DNA of 8,810 nt, from the NCBI GenBank assembly GCA_020026225.1, contig JAHHQU010000080.1, positions 1-8,810 of the forward strand, in the 5' to 3' direction. The notes beneath the pieces were generated by a model. That model searched no databases. It was not told the origin of the DNA and saw only the letters and a list, made by a program, of their open reading frames with translations. This DNA comes from Phocaeicola sp. GTDB taxonomy: Bacteria > Bacteroidota > Bacteroidia > Bacteroidales > Bacteroidaceae. The translations under genes were made by a program, and so were the position numbers. Below, piece after piece: positions 6,678 to 8,810 of the stretch (the stretch's first letter is position 1; each line of letters starts with the position of its first letter).

Positions 6678-7436
6678 ATGAATATTTTCCAAAAAAGAAT
6701 TGAAAACCTGTGCGATGAAATCGTCGGCAGGATACTTGCACTGATGCAGGCAAACTCGGTTTCCGAAGTAATGTTGACAGACAATGACAATCCGGTTTTC
6801 GTAATTCTGTTTGACAAGACAGGTGATCCGTGCGAATGCTCCGTACACAAGGTAACTGCCGTCGGAGAAGGAATCACACTTGAAGTCCACGATAAGATTA
6901 CCGGGGAAAACTACAAGGTCACAAGCCGCCATGAGGCGGCTCTGGCCAATCCGGTATGGCTTAACGACATTCTGGAAGCCATGACAAATATCTTCCATAT
7001 AAAAGAAGATAATGTCATATGCTGCAAATGCGGAAGTAGGGACGTAACCTGTGAAGCGATGATAAATCCCAATACAAAGGACTTTGACCATTATACTGAC
7101 GACTCTTTTCAGTATGGGTGGTGCGACAACTGTAAATCCGGAACAGTCATAAGCGATACGTCTGAAGTAAAGAAGGGAATATCGCAGAAATATAAGGAGT
7201 TTAAAGATACTTACAATACCGAACCGCAACTGGCCTTATGCCGCATCATATGGAAAGATGATATGAAAGAAACGGAAGTTTCCATAGCACTCGAAAAGAT
7301 TCCGGAAGAGCATGACGATGCCATCTTCTTCTATTGCGACAGTCTGTCCGATTTCATGGCGTTGGCAGAATATGGAGGAGAAGACTTCATAGTTACGGAA
7401 TGTTTTAGCTTTACCGGCCTGAGAAATGAGGAATAA
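6678..7436 (+). CDS. Zinc-ribbon hypothetical protein, 252 aa
   Basis: The N-terminal part (1-70) is helix then strands (MLTDNDNPVFVILFDKTGDP, 32-51). The centre holds two CxxC pairs, Cys115/Cys118 (CCKCGS) and Cys149/Cys152 (WCDNCKSG), 30 residues apart, as expected for a zinc ribbon. Between them is EAMINPNTKDFDHYT (126-140). The C-terminal part (about 185-252) is acidic and alpha/beta, ending YGGEDFIVTECFSF. Zinc ribbons commonly bind DNA, RNA or protein, so a binding or regulatory role is plausible, but I do not recognise the full family. The start lies 2 nt after the previous stop, so it is part of the same operon, and it is the last gene before the toxin-antitoxin promoter. No membrane segment or signal peptide is visible. 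Confidence 0.8.
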   Translation: MNIFQKRIENLCDEIVGRILALMQANSVSEVMLTDNDNPVFVILFDKTGDPCECSVHKVTAVGEGITLEVHDKITGENYKVTSRHEAALANPVWLNDILEAMTNIFHIKEDNVICCKCGSRDVTCEAMINPNTKDFDHYTDDSFQYGWCDNCKSGTVISDTSEVKKGISQKYKEFKDTYNTEPQLALCRIIWKDDMKETEVSIALEKIPEEHDDAIFFYCDSLSDFMALAEYGGEDFIVTECFSFTGLRNEE

Positions 7437-7453
7437 TTTATTTTTATCTTTTC

Positions 7454-7477
7454 AAAGTTGCCTGATATGTAAACTTT
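7454..7477 (+). promoter_or_regulatory. Candidate operator: inverted repeat over the toxin promoter
   Basis: AAAGTT (7454-7459) and AACTTT (7472-7477) form a 6-bp inverted repeat with a 12-nt spacer that overlaps the -33 element and the -33/-7 spacer. XRE-family antitoxins usually repress their own promoter by binding such palindromes. The arms are short and AT-rich, so chance is a real alternative. Confidence 0.3.
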
Positions 7478-7488
7478 TTATATATTTG
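7457..7488 (+). promoter_or_regulatory. Bacteroides-type promoter of the toxin-antitoxin operon
   Basis: TATATTTG at 7481-7488 is an exact match to the Bacteroides -7 consensus TAnnTTTG. GTTG at 7457-7460 lies 20 nt upstream, matching the -33 TTTG element in three of four bases with the expected 19-21 nt spacing. The usual distance puts the transcript start at about 7490-7496, at or within a few bases of the toxin ATG at 7493, so the message may be leaderless. It sits in a 56-nt AT-rich gap after the zinc-ribbon gene. Confidence 0.7.
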
Positions 7489-7492
7489 CGGC

Positions 7493-7828
7493 ATGAAACA
7501 GGAACGGACCATATCAGCCTACAAGAATTATTTTACGGACTTCATCTCGTCCCTCAAAAAAGAGGAAGCCCGTAAGATATACTATATTCTTGATATGCTG
7601 AAAGTACAGGAAAGGGTAAGCAGCAAGTTCGTGAAGTATCTGCGTGAAGAGCTCTATGAGATCCGTGCTGAATATGGAGGCAATATCTTCCGGGTATTCT
7701 TCATATTCGATAATGGGAACATCGTAATCCTGTTCAACGGATTTCAGAAAAAGACACAGAAGACACCGCCTTCTGAAATAGAAAAGGCATTAAAGATAAA
7801 GGAGGAGTATTATGAAAGCAAGAAATGA
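7493..7828 (+). CDS. Type II toxin, HigB/RelE superfamily (Gp49-like), 111 aa
   Basis: The protein matches the Gp49-like branch of the RelE/ParE toxin superfamily in length and motifs. A helical N-terminal hairpin (1-50) is followed by the strand-rich core: LYEIRAEYGGNIFRVFFIF (54-72), IVILFNGFQKKTQKTP (77-92) and the final helix EIEKALKIKEEYY (95-107). Characteristic residues are Arg58, Arg67 and the KKTQKTP segment. Members of this superfamily typically cut mRNA on the ribosome; that activity is inferred here. Toxin first, antitoxin second is the higBA order. The promoter almost touches the ATG; the next in-frame Met is residue 35, which would remove the first helix, so 7493 is the best start. 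The gene overlaps the antitoxin by 17 nt. The toxin looks intact. Confidence 0.88.
   Translation: MKQERTISAYKNYFTDFISSLKKEEARKIYYILDMLKVQERVSSKFVKYLREELYEIRAEYGGNIFRVFFIFDNGNIVILFNGFQKKTQKTPPSEIEKALKIKEEYYESKK
7801..7807 (+). promoter_or_regulatory. Strong Shine-Dalgarno GGAGGAG for the antitoxin
   Basis: GGAGGAG lies within the toxin gene, 4 nt before the antitoxin ATG at 7812. It is one of only two such sequences before genes in this window. It could give the antitoxin better translation than the toxin, whose message has little or no leader. Confidence 0.6.
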
Positions 7829-8117
7829 AAACCTGACCAGCATCGATGCTATCATGGATGCGGAATTCGGCAAGCCGGGAACACCTGAACGTGAGGAGTT
7901 CCGTAAGGAAGCATACGCCTACTGCATGGGACAGATCATATGTGATGCCAGAAAGAAGGAAAAGATGACGCAGTCCGAACTGGCTGAAAAAATCGGGACC
8001 AACAAATCCTATATCTCCAGAATTGAAAAAGGCATTCTAGATCCGGGTATCAGTACGTTCTGCCGTATCATTGATGCGCTCGGATTGAAGATTGAAATTG
8101 TCAAACCGGTATTATAA
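7812..8117 (+). CDS. XRE-family antitoxin (HigA-like), 101 aa
   Basis: The DNA-binding and toxin-neutralising partner of the upstream toxin. Residues 41-96 form an XRE/HTH_3 domain; the helix-turn-helix is QSELAEKIGTNKSYISRIEKG (54-74, given in part: QSELAEKIG, then SYISRIEKG), followed by the usual helix STFCRIIDALGLKIEI (81-96). The N-terminal 40 residues (NLTSIDAIMDAEFGKPGTPE onward) are polar with a helix and probably contact the toxin, as in other HigA-type antitoxins with an N-terminal extension. It overlaps the toxin end by 17 nt and has a strong Shine-Dalgarno sequence. Its stop (8115-8117) overlaps the start of the next gene as TAATG. It probably represses the promoter at 7457-7488. 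Confidence 0.9.
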   Translation: MKARNENLTSIDAIMDAEFGKPGTPEREEFRKEAYAYCMGQIICDARKKEKMTQSELAEKIGTNKSYISRIEKGILDPGISTFCRIIDALGLKIEIVKPVL

Positions 8118-8464
8118 TGGAAAATTATCAGGAAAAAGCCATGGAAAACTTTTACCGTAACCGTCCGTACGGTATTCACATTGATTATGACCGGAAAGGA
8201 TTTGTACTGTTCAATCACTATAAAAACAGCCTCGGAAAACAGGAAACCGGTTCCATTGAAGGACTTCCCCTTGAAAAATTCGAGGACGTGGACGCGATAC
8301 CGTTGAACGGGAAGATTATAAAAAATGGTAACCGGACAACAGACATCTATTTCTATACCGACGATTCAAATCCTTACAAAAACATGAAAGTGGATATGGA
8401 TGCGCTGAAACAGTATAACCGGTTCATTTATCCCCTATCACTTTTTTTAGACAGGACACTATAG
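8117..8464 (+). CDS. Unrecognised third gene of the toxin-antitoxin operon, 115 aa
   Basis: A soluble protein of unknown family beginning MENYQEKAMENFYRNRPYGI. The first 35 residues are a helix then a strand pair (GIHIDYDRKGFVLFNHY, 19-35). The middle contains LPLEKFEDVDAIPLNGKIIK, and the C-terminal part has DIYFYTDDSNPYKNM and the hydrophobic FIYPLSLFLDRTL end. Its ATG shares one base with the antitoxin stop (TAATG), so it is very likely co-translated with the pair. The stop codon (8462-8464) lies inside the left arm of the perfect inverted repeat that ends the unit. A run of seven T (8442-8448) is present just before the end. It could be a third component, an unrelated passenger, or a conserved neighbour; the sequence alone does not decide. 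Confidence 0.7.
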   Translation: MENYQEKAMENFYRNRPYGIHIDYDRKGFVLFNHYKNSLGKQETGSIEGLPLEKFEDVDAIPLNGKIIKNGNRTTDIYFYTDDSNPYKNMKVDMDALKQYNRFIYPLSLFLDRTL

Positions 8465-8508
8465 AAATGCAGCCGTGAATTTGTCATGATTCACGGCTGC
8501 ATTTCTAT
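8461..8508 (+). terminator. Perfect 20-bp inverted repeat ending the toxin-antitoxin unit
   Basis: Bases 8461-8480 are exactly complementary to 8489-8508, with the 8-nt loop TTGTCATG (8481-8488). The core is GC-rich (GCAGCCGTGAAT). The left arm includes the stop codon of the 115-aa gene. The bases after it are AT-rich but not a clean U-run, so a rho-independent terminator is likely but not certain; because the arm is flanked by AT-rich DNA and a T-run (8442-8448) it might act in both directions. Confidence 0.7.
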
Positions 8509-8718
8509 AATATTTAATTACATTTTTATAATTCAAATTTATCTTACTTGATTGTTATAATTCCTATTTACAGATATTTCTGAGGTATATAACCTATACT
8601 TAAACGTATTGATATTTCATTATAAACATTCAACCACATACATCTATGACAAATTACCATAATGTTATATAATTTATAAATAATTTTCACTTAATCTGAT
8701 AAAGATAAATGATAAAAA
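8509..8718. other. Very AT-rich stretch without genes
   Basis: About 210 bases of strongly AT-rich DNA with frequent stops in all frames. I find no RNA gene, no promoter of the TAnnTTTG type and no strong repeat; only short AT-rich similarities such as TTATAATTC at 8526-8534 and 8555-8563, and the small imperfect palindrome AGGTATATAACCT. The composition contrasts with the mixed composition of 1-8508 and suggests an insertion boundary or an intergenic spacer between convergent units. Confidence 0.6.
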
Positions 8719-8810
8719 TTATTTTTCCATTTCAACAATAAAGGTTTCCAATTGGTTAGCCCATTCAGGTATATCTTTAAAGTGGCTCTCAATTCCATTG
8801 AAAGCTTGCA
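8719..8810 (-). CDS. C-terminal end of a convergent gene (partial)
   Basis: Reading the - strand from the window edge, one frame is open from 8808 to a TAA at 8719-8721 and encodes 29 residues, with segments such as GIESHFKDIPEWANQLETF and IVEMEK. The mix of charged and hydrophobic residues looks like the end of a real soluble helical protein. Another - strand frame is also open for a little longer, reading as a Leu/Lys-rich sequence that looks less protein-like. The product cannot be identified from so little sequence. Confidence 0.45.
   Translation of the reverse strand, partial: QAFNGIESHFKDIPEWANQLETFIVEMEK

Noticed and set aside
6576..7229. Long - strand open frame of 217 codons
   Set aside because: It lies opposite the repeat-protein end and the zinc-ribbon gene, whose cysteine pairs and acceptable start show the + strand to be the coding one.
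8526..8563. Repeated TTATAATTC in the AT-rich stretch
   Set aside because: A 9-base AT-rich match twice within 40 bases is expected by chance in such DNA; no third copy or regular spacing.
1..8810. CRISPR array, tRNA, rRNA or insertion sequence
   Set aside because: I saw no regularly spaced repeats, no cloverleaf-like sequence, no transposase motif and no terminal inverted repeats with target duplications.

Overview
The window looks like an accessory segment of a Bacteroidales genome (Bacteroides, Parabacteroides, Prevotella or a relative), most likely part of an integrative and conjugative element, a large plasmid or a similar island. The reasons are gene content (DUF4121-like and DUF3871-like proteins and a short N-6 DNA methylase-like protein, a set I associate with Bacteroidetes mobile elements), AT-rich gene leaders that mostly lack a Shine-Dalgarno sequence, and a promoter matching the Bacteroides form TAnnTTTG with a -33 element. 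No integrase, relaxase, transfer gene, transposase, tRNA, rRNA or CRISPR array is visible, so the element type is inference.

Layout: all complete genes lie on the + strand and are tightly packed. Bases 1-2096 hold the end of an upstream gene and three coupled genes joined by ATGA overlaps: a 312-aa unknown, an 89-aa unknown and a 270-aa DUF4121-like protein. Bases 2118-3754 hold a 239-aa methylase-like protein with AdoMet motif I but no recognisable NPPY/F catalytic motif, and a 296-aa DUF3871-like protein. A long stem-loop follows (3771-3812). Bases 3841-7436 hold four more genes: an 88-aa unknown, a 197-aa unknown coupled by ATGA overlap to a 644-aa protein with about eleven short helical-looking repeats, and a 252-aa protein with a central four-cysteine zinc ribbon. 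I see no internal promoter of the Bacteroides type in 1-7436, so these genes are probably read from a promoter upstream of the window.

Bases 7437-8508 form a separate transcription unit: a good Bacteroides-type promoter almost touching the start codon, a HigB/RelE-family (Gp49-like) toxin, an overlapping XRE-family antitoxin with a strong Shine-Dalgarno sequence, and a third, unrecognised 115-aa gene whose start overlaps the antitoxin stop. The unit ends in a perfect 20-bp inverted repeat with an 8-nt loop (8461-8508) whose left arm includes the last stop codon. Immediately beyond it, base composition drops sharply to very AT-rich DNA with no gene (8509-8718), followed by what looks like the C-terminal end of a convergent - strand gene running off the window.

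The toxin-antitoxin pair probably stabilises the element. The points most worth a second look are the apparently leaderless toxin promoter, the third gene of the toxin-antitoxin operon, the repeat protein, and the methylase-like protein without a catalytic motif. I did not find a system that I can call new with confidence.
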